A stretch of DNA of 64,000 bases. Source: an uncultured bacterium. Lineage in GTDB: Bacteria; Bacillota; Clostridia; Oscillospirales; Oscillospiraceae. The notes beneath the pieces were generated by a model that was not told the DNA's origin, ran no database searches, and saw only the letters and a list, made by a program, of their open reading frames with translations. The DNA lies in NCBI GenBank assembly GCA_946548895.1, contig CAMNQF010000001.1, positions 141,024 through 205,023 on the forward strand. The letters are read 5' to 3'. Below, in pieces: positions 8,766 through 17,558 of this stretch. The position numbers were made by a program, and so were the translations under genes. Each line of letters begins with the position of its first letter. The stretch's first letter is position 1.

Positions 8766-10682
8766 TTACCGCATATTCCACCAGTCGTTCCACTCCGGGA
8801 AGGGCCGGCCCGCCCGGAGCTGTTCCGCTGTCCAAGGCAGGACTTTTTGGGCCATGGCCGTGTCCTCCCTGCGGATGTAGTTGGCGTCCAGCACCTCCTG
8901 GCACAGGCGGGCCGTCTCGTCCGGGGTCAGGGACTTGGCCCCGTCGTTGAGCAGTCCCCAGACATAGTAGAGGTAGGCGGGCTTTCCGCTTTGGAGCATA
9001 CTGTCTTTCAGCGCCCCCTGGGGCGTGCACCCCAGGGCGAACAGCCAGCGGCTGTAGGTCTGGTAGTTTCCCAGCTCCCTCATCCGCTGGCGCAGGTAGG
9101 GCGCCAGCTCCTGCCGTATCTCCGGGCCGGCGGGGTCAAACAGGCGCGTGATAATGAGGTCGTATTCGTCCAGATGCTCTCCGTAGCCAAAGGGCGAGGG
9201 CATTTTGAAGTCGTGCATGGTGGTTTTCCACACCGCGTGGGTGAGCCGTTTTGCCCACCGCTTGTCCAAGGGCTGGGCGGCGGGCCAGCCCGCGCCCACC
9301 TCATAGCGGCCCGCCCCGCCGTTCCAGCGCGCTTCGGACAGGCCCGCCAGCGCGGCGTTGTGCAGCGCCTGCTTCTGCGCGCCCCCCAGCAGGGGCCTGC
9401 TGGTGGGCACATAGGGGGAGAACTCGTCGTACACCTCCGCAGCCGGCCGGGTGAGCAGGGAGGCAACCGCCCCGTGGGGCAGATACCGGGCCTTGCCCCT
9501 GTGCTTTTCCCACAGCCCCAGGCACAGCCCGCACAGCGGCCCCGGCCCGGCCTGGCACAGGCTGTCCAGCAGCAGGGCCGTCAACTCCGTGCCAAGCCCC
9601 AGGCGCTGGCCCTTTTCCCCCCGCACCTGGTCGATGTCCGCCAGCTTGGCGTCGGTCCACCGCCACAGGTCCAGCATGGAGGGGGAGGATTTGCCCCGCG
9701 CGGCGCTCCACCAGAGCCGGAGCATGGCGTGTATGTCCGCGGAGATCTCCCGCTCCCCCGCCAGCAGCCGTTCCATCAGCTCCCACAGCCCCCGGGCCAC
9801 CAGATCGGAGGCCCACTCCGTCCGGGCGCCGCTCAGGAATTTCACCGACAGGTGGTCCTTTTGCAGCCGCTCCTCCCAGTACGCGGCCACTTCCTCCCCG
9901 TCCTGGAGGGCCAGTCCCGCCAGGGCCGCGTCCAGATTTTTCCCCCGTTCGTACCGGGCCAGATTCAGCAACAGGCCGGTGTTCCCGCTGTCCCCGCCCA
10001 GGGCGGTGATGACGGCGGCGCGCACGTCCTTTTTCGCCGGCCCCAATATCTCCCTGAGCCAGGGGGAGGCCTCCTTCCCCTGAATGGCGGCGACGACCTC
10101 CACCCTCCGGGCCATCTCCTTTTTTCCGGCGGGGTCGAAGCCCCGTTTCACCGCCGGGACCGCGGCCGGCCCCAGCTTTTTCAGCAGCGTGGCGCAAAGC
10201 TCCGCCATCTCGCCGTAGCTGTCCCCCAGGCCCCCCACCACCGCGGGCAGCACCCGGTAGTCCTGGAAAAATTCAGGGTGGTTGTCCCAAGCGCTTTGGA
10301 CGGTTTCCATCCGCCCCCCGCCGGTGGTGGTCAGGGCGGTGAGCAGGGGCTGCATCTGTCCGTAGGAGATCTGGCGGTATACCCCGCCCCCGGCGGGCAG
10401 GGGCTCCAGCTCACCGTCTATCCCGGTTTTGGCCTGGGTGTAGGCCACGGCGTCCACCAGGGCGAGCACGTCCAGCAGCAGCCCGGGGCGGCGCTCCGGC
10501 GGCGCGGTCAGCAGTTTGGCCAGCCCGCCGTCAATTTTGGCGAACACCGGGCTGGCGGCGGCCAGAGGCTTGAGGGCTTCCGCGGCCCGCTGGAGGCGGA
10601 AATCCTCTCCCAGCAGGCCAACACCGGCAATGGCGGCCTGCTCCAGGCGGGATTTCACGTCGTAAAGAGGCTGTAAATTCAT
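8766..10682 (-). CDS. HEAT-like helical repeat protein in the MoxR/SWIM operon
   Basis: 638 aa from ATG 10682 (MNLQPLYDVK), preceded by GGGAGGG; the ORF-track start 17 codons upstream lies in the end of the SWIM gene region and is less likely. The protein is Leu/Ala-rich and helical throughout. Segments such as AEALKPLAAASPVF, VVAAIQGKEASPWLREILG and DVRAAVITALGGDSGNTGLLLNLA look like HEAT/Armadillo repeats. In related operons this position is filled by a DUF5691-type or HEAT-repeat protein; I cannot confirm the exact family by eye. No catalytic motif, signal peptide or TM segment is visible. Likely a scaffold linking the SWIM protein and the ATPase. Confidence 0.78.
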   Translation of the reverse strand: MNLQPLYDVKSRLEQAAIAGVGLLGEDFRLQRAAEALKPLAAASPVFAKIDGGLAKLLTAPPERRPGLLLDVLALVDAVAYTQAKTGIDGELEPLPAGGGVYRQISYGQMQPLLTALTTTGGGRMETVQSAWDNHPEFFQDYRVLPAVVGGLGDSYGEMAELCATLLKKLGPAAVPAVKRGFDPAGKKEMARRVEVVAAIQGKEASPWLREILGPAKKDVRAAVITALGGDSGNTGLLLNLARYERGKNLDAALAGLALQDGEEVAAYWEERLQKDHLSVKFLSGARTEWASDLVARGLWELMERLLAGEREISADIHAMLRLWWSAARGKSSPSMLDLWRWTDAKLADIDQVRGEKGQRLGLGTELTALLLDSLCQAGPGPLCGLCLGLWEKHRGKARYLPHGAVASLLTRPAAEVYDEFSPYVPTSRPLLGGAQKQALHNAALAGLSEARWNGGAGRYEVGAGWPAAQPLDKRWAKRLTHAVWKTTMHDFKMPSPFGYGEHLDEYDLIITRLFDPAGPEIRQELAPYLRQRMRELGNYQTYSRWLFALGCTPQGALKDSMLQSGKPAYLYYVWGLLNDGAKSLTPDETARLCQEVLDANYIRREDTAMAQKVLPWTAEQLRAGRPFPEWNDWWNMR

Positions 10683-10695
10683 CAGGTATCCCTCC

Positions 10696-12138
10696 CTAAT
10701 ATAGCAGCCGGATGATTTCCGCCCCGGTGACAACGCTGTAGGGATGGAGGCAGAGAGACTGGTCCCGCCCGTCGCAGAACATCAGCCCGAACAGGGCGCT
10801 GCCCGCCGGAATTTCCCCTGGCAGCGTCTCCAGCCGCTCCACGCAGGCGTGGTCCGGGCCGTCCTCGGGCCGGTCCCGCAGGACGATCCTGGTTCCGGCC
10901 GGGTCCTCCAGCACGAATTCCTCCCCCACCCGGCCCAGCCTCCCGATGGGCGCCAGTACCGCCAGAAACTTGGGGGCCAGGGTGTTCTTGATGGATCCCT
11001 TGGCCAACTTCACCGCCGCCGCCAGGTCCGGCTGGGCCAGCTTGGGCAGGGCGGAGCGCTCCCCGCCGGTGAGGGGCCGGGCGGAGGAGCTCTCCCAGCG
11101 CGCCCGCCGGTTTCCCCCGCCGGGGTAGATGTACAGGGCGGGGACCTCCAGCAGCCCGAAGCGGCTGTCCTCCCCCTTCACGTATTTCAGCGCCTTTACC
11201 GGCCGCAGGTTCAGGGCCTGGAAGATAGCGCCGCCGTCCAGGTCGATCCACCAGCCCCGCTCCACATACTCCTTTTTGGCCCTGTCAAAGCTCACGTCAA
11301 AGGACAGCTGAACCAGCCGGGCGTTCTCCTGGAAGGAGCCGATGCCCCGCAGGTCCTCCAGCTTCCACACGCCGCCCAGGGCCTCGAAGAGGGCGGAGTC
11401 CTCTGGGGTGAAGCTGCCGGCCTCCAGCTTGTCTTGGAGAAAGGCCCGGGACTTCTTGATGGTGGAGCGAAGCGCCACCAGAATGCGCAGGGCCTCGGCG
11501 TAGGCCCCCGCCGCCTGGTCAGGGCTCTGCTGGACGGTGCGTACCGCCAGGGCGATGCGGGTAAAGGCGGTCTGAGGGCCGGTGAGATAGCAGCTTCCCA
11601 GGTCCTTGGCCAGCTTGTCATAGGTCTGGGCGGAGCTGCCCGCCAGGGCGCCCAGGCCGGCGGAGAGCAGGTCGTCCACCATTTTCTCCGCCATGTCCAG
11701 CCCCTCCAGCTGCTTGGCAAGCTTTTTCTTCCGGGCGGCGGCGTTGGGCTTTTTGGGCTTGGGGGGCTCGTCCGCCGCGGCCTCCTTTTTGACGGCCCTG
11801 GCCGCCTGTCTGGCCCGCTTTTCGGCAATGTCCAGGGGGATGTCCGCCGTCTCAAAGCCTTTGCCGGACAGCTGCTCGAACATCAGGCCCAGGGCGTGCT
11901 TGCAGGGGAACTGGCGGCTGGGGCAGGAACAACGGCATACCGGGGCCTCCGGGGCGGTCCAGTCGACGGACACCCGGTAAGGCGTCTTGCCGCTGCCGGC
12001 GCACTGGGCCCAGTACAGCGTGCCGTCCTCCGTCCGGCAGCGGCCGGAAAAGCTCCCCTTTTTCGACAGCTTCCGCCCATTCTCCGCGGCGGCGGGATTG
12101 GGCGCCTGAAGCAGGATCGTCTGTTCCGTTAATGTCAT
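10696..12138 (-). CDS. SWIM zinc finger protein, first gene of the MoxR/VWA operon
   Basis: 480 aa from ATG 12138 (MTLTEQTILLQ), chosen because AAGGAG lies ten bases upstream; the 58 extra codons in the ORF track lack an RBS and look non-coding. A SWIM zinc finger is clear at about residues 68-81: CRCSC then PSRQFP then CKH (CxCxnCxH). SWIM domains bind zinc and mediate DNA or protein contacts. A Lys/Ala/Pro-rich linker (about 118-145) follows, then a long helical C-terminal half. It heads the operon SWIM, HEAT-like, MoxR, DUF5682, unknown, VWA. Possible target-recognition subunit (inference). Confidence 0.87.
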   Translation of the reverse strand: MTLTEQTILLQAPNPAAAENGRKLSKKGSFSGRCRTEDGTLYWAQCAGSGKTPYRVSVDWTAPEAPVCRCSCPSRQFPCKHALGLMFEQLSGKGFETADIPLDIAEKRARQAARAVKKEAAADEPPKPKKPNAAARKKKLAKQLEGLDMAEKMVDDLLSAGLGALAGSSAQTYDKLAKDLGSCYLTGPQTAFTRIALAVRTVQQSPDQAAGAYAEALRILVALRSTIKKSRAFLQDKLEAGSFTPEDSALFEALGGVWKLEDLRGIGSFQENARLVQLSFDVSFDRAKKEYVERGWWIDLDGGAIFQALNLRPVKALKYVKGEDSRFGLLEVPALYIYPGGGNRRARWESSSARPLTGGERSALPKLAQPDLAAAVKLAKGSIKNTLAPKFLAVLAPIGRLGRVGEEFVLEDPAGTRIVLRDRPEDGPDHACVERLETLPGEIPAGSALFGLMFCDGRDQSLCLHPYSVVTGAEIIRLLY

Positions 12139-12390
12139 TGACCACACACTCCTTCGGAGGCTGTACGCGATGGATCTCTTTCCCATGATACCATATTGCC
12201 GGCCGTAATGACAGGCACGGTCAAGGCATGGGAGCGGCTGAAGCGCGGGAAGCGTCAGCCCTTGCCGTCTCATTTTACCAAAGGCGCGGTGGTATGGCAA
12301 CTCCCTTTTCAAACCGTTTGCCCGCCCGGGCCCTCTTGCCGCGCCATTTGAACGCCCCGGCGGGACAGCGCCGGAGCGGGGCTTGATTTG

Positions 12391-12450
12391 CAGCGAAAAC
12401 CGAACCGCCGGCCCTTGCTCTTACGGGCAAGGGCCGGCGGTTCGGCTGCA
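12391..12450 (-). terminator. Terminator of the acyl-CoA operon
   Basis: A 19-bp perfect inverted repeat (12400-12418 with 12427-12445) with a short loop, followed on the minus strand by TTTTCG. It ends the minus-strand acyl-CoA operon about 60 bp after the enoyl-CoA hydratase stop. A second GC hairpin lies at about 12352-12382. The rest of 12139-12503 holds the SWIM operon leader; I could not place a convincing promoter there. Confidence 0.7.
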
Positions 12451-12503
12451 ATGGGTGCGCGGCCGGCGGGGAAACCGGCTTCTGATTGTCGCGGCGGGAG
12501 CCT

Positions 12504-13301
12504 TCACTTGCCGGTAAAGACCGGCTTGCGCTTTTCGATAAACGCGTCCACGGCTTCCTCAAAATCGCGGGACTTGGAGCACAGGTGGTTGGCCTCGGCC
12601 TCATCCTCCGCGTAGGCGCGGAAGCCGTCCTCATAGAAATACTTGTTTATGAGCTGCTTCTGGCAGGCGAGGGCTTTGCCGGGCCCCTTGGCCAGCCGGG
12701 CCGCAAACTGCGCCCCGGCCTGCGCCAGCTCTTCCTCCGGCACGCACTGGTTCGCCAGGCCGATTTGAACGGCCTCTTCGCCGCCCACCGGGCGGCCGGT
12801 CATCATGATTTCCGCCGCGCGGCCGGCGCCCGCCAGTTTGCCCAGCAGGTAGAGGCCCCCGGTGTCAGAGCAAAGACCCACGTTGATGAAAGCCATGATA
12901 AAGCTTGTCTTCGGCGTGACAATGCGGAAATCACAGGCGCAGGCGATGCTGAACCCCGCGCCCGCCGCCGCGTGGTTGACCACCGCCACGGTGGGTTTTG
13001 TGAAGCTGCGGATCTGGTAGGCCGTGTCGGCGGCGTAGCGCAGCTCCTCCTTGGTCAGGTAAACCTTGTCGGTGATGCGGCTCTTGAACTGGCGGATGTC
13101 GCCGCCGGCGCAAAAATGCTTCCCCATGCCGGTAAGGACGACCACACGGACATCCTCATCCGCCTCGCAGGCCTCCAGCTTCTCCTTGAGGGCCGCGTAC
13201 ATATCGAAGTCCAGGGCGTTCCCGTTTTCCGGGCTGTTGAAGGCCAGGGTCGCCACATGGCCGGACTGACTCATCAGAACAAGCTCTTTCATGTTTGCCA
13301 C
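12504..13301 (-). CDS. Enoyl-CoA hydratase/isomerase family protein
   Basis: 265 aa crotonase-fold protein, last of a four-gene acyl-CoA operon. The oxyanion-hole segments LAFNSPENGNALD and GKHFCAGGDI, and the core AVVNHAAAGAGFSIACACDF, are typical. At the position of the hydratase glutamate pair the sequence has GLCSDTGGLYLLGKLAG, where the usual second acidic residue (PDxGG or PExGG) appears as SDTGG. Substrate and exact reaction (hydratase or isomerase) cannot be read from this. Cytoplasmic. Neighbours suggest it hydrates the enoyl-CoA made by the acyl-CoA dehydrogenase. The gene starts 1 nt after the CoA-transferase stop. Confidence 0.88.
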   Translation of the reverse strand: MANMKELVLMSQSGHVATLAFNSPENGNALDFDMYAALKEKLEACEADEDVRVVVLTGMGKHFCAGGDIRQFKSRITDKVYLTKEELRYAADTAYQIRSFTKPTVAVVNHAAAGAGFSIACACDFRIVTPKTSFIMAFINVGLCSDTGGLYLLGKLAGAGRAAEIMMTGRPVGGEEAVQIGLANQCVPEEELAQAGAQFAARLAKGPGKALACQKQLINKYFYEDGFRAYAEDEAEANHLCSKSRDFEEAVDAFIEKRKPVFTGK

Positions 13302-13302
13302 C

Positions 13303-14592
13303 TCACCGTGCGATCAGGCCGGCCTTGACCGCCTGCTGGGTCAGCTCGCCGCGGAAATCGGGGTGGGCGATGCCGATCATGGCGCGGACGCGGTCGGGTA
13401 TGGATTTGTTCCTCAAATTGGCGATGCCGTATTCGGTGACGATGTACATGACCATTGCCCTGGGGGTGGTGACTACCTCGCCGGCGGGCAGGTTCAGCAT
13501 GATGTTGGACGTGGGCTTTCCGTTGACCTCTGTGGTAGAGGCCATGCACAAAAAGCTCTTGCCGCCCTTTGACCAGGAGGCGCCCTGCACAAAATCGATC
13601 TGCCCGCCGATGCCGCTGACCTGCTGGTGGCCCACGGATTCGGAACAGACCTGACCCGTCAGATCGGCCATCAGGCACTGGTTTACCGAGATGAGGCTGT
13701 CATAATGCTGCACGTTCCGGGGATCGTTGATCTCCCAGAAGGGGGCAAACTCCGCGTGTTCGCCCAGCCAGTAGGCAAATTTGTTGCTTCCCAGGCCCAG
13801 CGCGGCCTCGATCTTTCCCGTGATGGCGCCGGCCTCGTAGAGGTGCATGATGCACTCGGTGAGCATCTCCGCATGGATGGACAGGCCGCGTTTAGACTTC
13901 AGGCCGTAGCCGATGGCGTTGGACAAGCCGCCCAGCCCGATTTGAACGGTGGAGCCGTCAGGGATTTCAGGCAAGATGAGGGACGCGATTTTTTGGTCCA
14001 GCTCCGAGGGCTCGGGGCTGGGGAACTCCGGCAGAACGTGGTCGCCCTCGGTGATTGCGGTCACCTCGCTGACGTGGATCTTGCTGCTGCGGCCCTTCAC
14101 GCGGGGCTGGTTCCGATTGACCTGCACCAAAATGACGTCGGACATTTCCAGCGCCTTCGGGGTGATGCACACGCCCATGGGGCCCAGAGACATATAGCCC
14201 TCCTCGTCGGGTTCGCTCACGTCGCACATACACACATTGATGCGGCAATCCTCCAGAGCGTTGGCCAGCTGGCTGAACTGGCAGGAGTTGATGCTGATGT
14301 TGCCGAATTTGGCCAGCTTGCGTTCCAGGATGCCGAAAAACATGGTATCATAGGTCAGGTGGGGGCGGTGCTCGGCGGACTTCAGGAACTCAAAGGGGAC
14401 CAGCATCTGGCCCGAGACCAGGTGGACTCCGTTGATTTCTTTGGCCAGCGCCCTCTTTTGGAGCGCCTCAATCAGCTGGATGGGGGTTGCCGAGGCCGGG
14501 CTCATCCAGACGCGGTCGTTATCCTTGATGAGCGCCACCGCCTCGTCAAAGGTCGTCAGTTTGGAGTTGTATATATCCCGCCAGTTACTCAT
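13303..14592 (-). CDS. Acetyl-CoA hydrolase/transferase family CoA-transferase
   Basis: 429 aa, close in type to 4-hydroxybutyrate or butyryl-CoA:acetate CoA-transferases. The motif SIHAEM (Glu ~242) matches the active-site glutamate region of this family, and SGIGGQIDFVQGA is its conserved CoA-binding glycine loop. It would exchange CoA between an acyl-CoA and acetate or another acid without ATP. In this operon it could release the end product as free acid, or activate the incoming acid alongside the AMP-forming ligase. Cytoplasmic. The start overlaps the ligase stop by 8 nt. Exact acids unknown. Confidence 0.88.
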   Translation of the reverse strand: MSNWRDIYNSKLTTFDEAVALIKDNDRVWMSPASATPIQLIEALQKRALAKEINGVHLVSGQMLVPFEFLKSAEHRPHLTYDTMFFGILERKLAKFGNISINSCQFSQLANALEDCRINVCMCDVSEPDEEGYMSLGPMGVCITPKALEMSDVILVQVNRNQPRVKGRSSKIHVSEVTAITEGDHVLPEFPSPEPSELDQKIASLILPEIPDGSTVQIGLGGLSNAIGYGLKSKRGLSIHAEMLTECIMHLYEAGAITGKIEAALGLGSNKFAYWLGEHAEFAPFWEINDPRNVQHYDSLISVNQCLMADLTGQVCSESVGHQQVSGIGGQIDFVQGASWSKGGKSFLCMASTTEVNGKPTSNIMLNLPAGEVVTTPRAMVMYIVTEYGIANLRNKSIPDRVRAMIGIAHPDFRGELTQQAVKAGLIAR

Positions 14593-16153
14593 GATGATCC
14601 TCCTTCAATTGTTTTACGAGCTCGCGAATTTTTTGATAGTCCACCTTCCCTACCGAACTGCGTGGGATGCTGTCCACAAAATGGATCTCCCGGGGCCGTT
14701 TTGCGCCGCTGAGATGCCTTCTCAGGTGCGCCTCCAGCGCCTCCGGGGACACGGGTCCGTCTCCGGCCACCACAAGGGCGTGGGGCACCTCTCCCCAATA
14801 ATCGTCCGGGACGCCGTAGACGCAGGCCTCCCGGACCCCGTCAAACTGCGTGATGCACTCCTCAATCTCCACCGGGAATATGTTTTCGCCGCCTACGATA
14901 ATCATATTCTTCTTCCGGCCCACCACATAGAGGTATCCGTCCGAATCCTGCCGGGCAATATCGCCTGTGTGCAGCCATCCGTCGTGCCAGACGTTCCGCG
15001 TTTCCTCCTCCTGATTGAGGTATCCTGAGAAGAGCAGCGGCCCCCGGAAGCACAGCTCTCCCGCCTCCCCCGGGGCGACCGGGGCTCCGTCCTCGTCCAC
15101 AATCTGCACCTCGTTGAGGCACAAAGGCTTGCCTACGGAGTTCCAGCGCTTCCTTAAATCCTCCACGCCGGTCATGTCCATCGGCAGGGAGAGGTTGTTG
15201 GGGCCGGCCTCGGTCATCCCGAAGGAATTGCATATTTTGATTCCCCGGCTCAAATATTTTTCCAGGGTTTTCTGCCGGACCGGGGCAGCCCCCACAATGA
15301 GCCAGCGCAGGGCGGACAGGTCGGCGGAGGCGAAATCGGGGTGCTCCGCCAGAATGGCGTAAATCGTCGGGACAGAGACGCCCACGGTAACCCGCTCCTG
15401 TTGGAGAAGGCGCAGGATTTCGCCGGGATCCAGGTCCCGTTTGAGCACCATCTTGCCCCCGCAGAACAAGAGGGGCAGATTGATGACGTTCCAGCCGCCG
15501 GTGTGAAAAAGGGGCAGGAACTGGTACCCCACGTCCCGGTAGGACAGGCCGAACGAAATGATCTCGCTGATGCAGTTGCTGACCACCGCCCGGTAGGACA
15601 TTTTTGACGCCTTGGGCAGGCCGGTGGAGCCGCCGGTGTGGATATACATCATGCAGTCCTCGGGGTCCGGCCTGACGGGCGGCAGCGGCGGAAGGTCCTG
15701 AGCCAGCAGCGCGTCATACTCCCATACGCCCGCTTTCGACGGGCTGCCGTGCAGGACCGCCAGGGCCTTGAGGTAAGGCAGCTTTGCCCATTCCTCCACC
15801 CGGTCCTCCTGCGCCGCGTCATAGAGCAGCGCCTCCGGCCGCTCCTGTTCCATCAGCTGCGCGATCTCCTCCGGCTTCAGCATATGGTTGTATGTGGTGA
15901 TGGTAATGCCGGTCTTCCATGACACGTAGAACATATCGTAATGGGCAATGGAGTTGCGCGCGCATATGGCCGCGCAGCTCCCCCGCTTCAGCCCCAGCCG
16001 GTGCACCAGGAAACGGGCCAGGCGGTCGGCGCGCGCGTCCATCTCCCGATAGGTGTACTGCGCGCCGGTATCATAGTCATAAATCGCCGTTTTGTCTCCA
16101 TTCCACCTGGCTTGGAAGGAGAAAAAGTCTAAATATTCCTGTTCCATGGCCAT
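14585..16153 (-). CDS. AMP-forming acyl-CoA synthetase (class I adenylate-forming)
   Basis: 522 aa. The adenylation signature TGGSTGLPKASK (P-loop-like), FGMTEAGPNN (A5) and WLHTGDIARQDSDGYLYVVGRKKNMI (A7-A8), and the C-terminal lysine in SSVGKVDY (A10) are all present, so it should be active. It activates a carboxylic acid to acyl-AMP and then acyl-CoA. The substrate is not evident; candidates are medium-chain, aryl-alkyl or carnitine-like acids, since the operon resembles small beta-oxidation or cai-like units. The start ATG is 6 bp after the dehydrogenase stop. Confidence 0.88.
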   Translation of the reverse strand: MAMEQEYLDFFSFQARWNGDKTAIYDYDTGAQYTYREMDARADRLARFLVHRLGLKRGSCAAICARNSIAHYDMFYVSWKTGITITTYNHMLKPEEIAQLMEQERPEALLYDAAQEDRVEEWAKLPYLKALAVLHGSPSKAGVWEYDALLAQDLPPLPPVRPDPEDCMMYIHTGGSTGLPKASKMSYRAVVSNCISEIISFGLSYRDVGYQFLPLFHTGGWNVINLPLLFCGGKMVLKRDLDPGEILRLLQQERVTVGVSVPTIYAILAEHPDFASADLSALRWLIVGAAPVRQKTLEKYLSRGIKICNSFGMTEAGPNNLSLPMDMTGVEDLRKRWNSVGKPLCLNEVQIVDEDGAPVAPGEAGELCFRGPLLFSGYLNQEEETRNVWHDGWLHTGDIARQDSDGYLYVVGRKKNMIIVGGENIFPVEIEECITQFDGVREACVYGVPDDYWGEVPHALVVAGDGPVSPEALEAHLRRHLSGAKRPREIHFVDSIPRSSVGKVDYQKIRELVKQLKEDHHE

Positions 16154-16158
16154 TGGTA

Positions 16159-17301
16159 TTAAGCCTTTTGCTTTAAGACGTTGCCGGCAATGACCATGCG
16201 CTGGATCTCGTTGGTCCCCTCGAAGATTTGGAAGATTTTCGCGTCGCGGTAGAGCTTTTCCACCGGGTACTCCCGGCTGTATCCATAGCCGCCGAAGATC
16301 TGCACGGCCTCCTGCGTCACCTTGACGGCGCTGTCGCTGGCGTAGGCCTTCGCGACGGCGGCCTCTGTGGAATGGGGCTTGCCCGCCTTGATGAGGCCGG
16401 CCACATACCGAACGTACTGCCGGCTGGTTTCGGTGGCGATTTCCATGTCGGCCAACTTAAACTGGATGGCTTGGTTCACAGCAATCGGCCGGCCGAAGGT
16501 CTTTCGCTGGAGGGCGTAATCCCGGCACAGGTCGATGGCCGCCTGGCAGATGCCCACCGCGGCGGCGCCGCAGGACGGACGGGCCATATCCAGGGTTTTC
16601 ATTGCCAGCTTGAAGCCCTCTCCCTCGGCGCCGATGAGATTTTCCGCGGGCACCCGGACGTCCTCAAAAACTACGTCGGTGGTGTTGGACAGGCGTATGC
16701 CCATCTTATCCTCTTCCTTCCCCACGCTCACGCCCGGGGCGCCGCGCTCCACGATAAAGGCGGACATCCCTTTTACGCCCTTGGATTTGTCGGTCATGGC
16801 GAATACCACGTAGACGTCCGCCATGCCGCCGGTGGTGATGAAGCACTTCCTGCCGTTGAGCACATAGCCGCCGCCGTCCCGGACGGCTGCGGTCTGGCTG
16901 GCCCCCGCGTCCGAACCGGCCTGGGGTTCGGTCAGGCAGAAAGCGGCCATTTTGCCCTGGGCCAGTATATCCGTGAACATCTGGATCTGGCGGTCCGTCC
17001 CCGCGATCAGCAGGGGTTTGGCGGCCAGGCCGCTGGCGAAGAGGCTGACAGAGAAGCCGGCGTCGTATTTGGCCAATTCCTCCTGCACGATTACGGCGGT
17101 AACCGGGTCAAATCCGCCGCCGCCGAACTTCTCCGGGAGGTCGATCATGTGCAGCCCCATCTCCAGGGCCTTGTTATAGAGGTCCGTGGGGAATTCTCCG
17201 GTGCGGTCGCACTCCTGGGCTCTTTTCAGCACTTCATTTTTGCCAAATTTGGCAATCATCTGCTGAAGTTCTTTCTGCTCTTCCGTCAGCATCCAGTCCA
17301 T
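16159..17301 (-). CDS. Acyl-CoA dehydrogenase
   Basis: 380 aa, the standard length. Signatures LTEPQAGSDAGA (FAD/substrate), QRKTFGRPI and IFEGTNEIQR are present; the glutamate in FEGTNEIQ is the usual catalytic base position of short/medium-chain enzymes. It oxidises an acyl-CoA to the 2-enoyl-CoA with FAD. No EtfAB genes are seen in this window. First gene of the operon dehydrogenase-ligase-CoA-transferase-hydratase. Two matching palindromes (17322-17348, 17401-17427) lie between it and divergent tetR genes, the first only about 20 bp before its start, so TetR-type repression is likely. Confidence 0.92.
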   Translation of the reverse strand: MDWMLTEEQKELQQMIAKFGKNEVLKRAQECDRTGEFPTDLYNKALEMGLHMIDLPEKFGGGGFDPVTAVIVQEELAKYDAGFSVSLFASGLAAKPLLIAGTDRQIQMFTDILAQGKMAAFCLTEPQAGSDAGASQTAAVRDGGGYVLNGRKCFITTGGMADVYVVFAMTDKSKGVKGMSAFIVERGAPGVSVGKEEDKMGIRLSNTTDVVFEDVRVPAENLIGAEGEGFKLAMKTLDMARPSCGAAAVGICQAAIDLCRDYALQRKTFGRPIAVNQAIQFKLADMEIATETSRQYVRYVAGLIKAGKPHSTEAAVAKAYASDSAVKVTQEAVQIFGGYGYSREYPVEKLYRDAKIFQIFEGTNEIQRMVIAGNVLKQKA

Positions 17302-17321
17302 ACGCCATTCACTCCTAAAAA

Positions 17322-17348
17322 ATAATTTAATTCACTGAACTCAATTAT
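17322..17348. promoter_or_regulatory. Putative TetR operator 1
   Basis: Imperfect 27-nt palindrome centred on TTCACTGAA at 17335 with outer arms ATAATT/AATTAT. It shares about 19 of 22 bases with the site at 17401-17427, in the same orientation, 79 bp apart centre to centre. It lies just upstream of the acyl-CoA dehydrogenase start. Confidence 0.7.
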
Positions 17349-17400
17349 GTACTAATCCAAAATCAAGGCAGACTTCTAATTGTCTGCCAGCACCGGGGAC

Positions 17401-17427
17401 ATACTCAAATTCACTGAATCTAATTAT
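17401..17427. promoter_or_regulatory. Putative TetR operator 2
   Basis: Second copy of the TTCACTGAA-centred palindrome (centre 17414), less symmetric at its left arm. Two operators in a divergent regulator/operon gap is the usual arrangement for autoregulated TetR repressors of acyl-CoA genes. Confidence 0.65.
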
Positions 17428-17498
17428 GTTATACCACTGCTCGTAGAAAATGTCAATCATAAAAGAGCGATTCCTTGTGATTTTCTCCAAAACCGCTG

Positions 17499-17528
17499 TT
17501 TACAAAGGCCGGCTTATCGTGATAGAAT
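17499..17528 (+). promoter_or_regulatory. Promoter of the tetR pair
   Basis: TTTACA (17499-17504) and TAGAAT (17523-17528), 18-bp spacer, about 30 bp upstream of the first tetR ATG, which has AAGGAG nine bases before it. Confidence 0.6.
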
Positions 17529-17558
17529 TGTACAACTACTGCCAAGGAGATTGGAATT

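Noticed and set aside
12139-12240. Promoter of the SWIM operon at TTGACC ... TATCAT
   Set aside because: The spacing between candidate boxes (28 bp) is not workable and I found no better pair.
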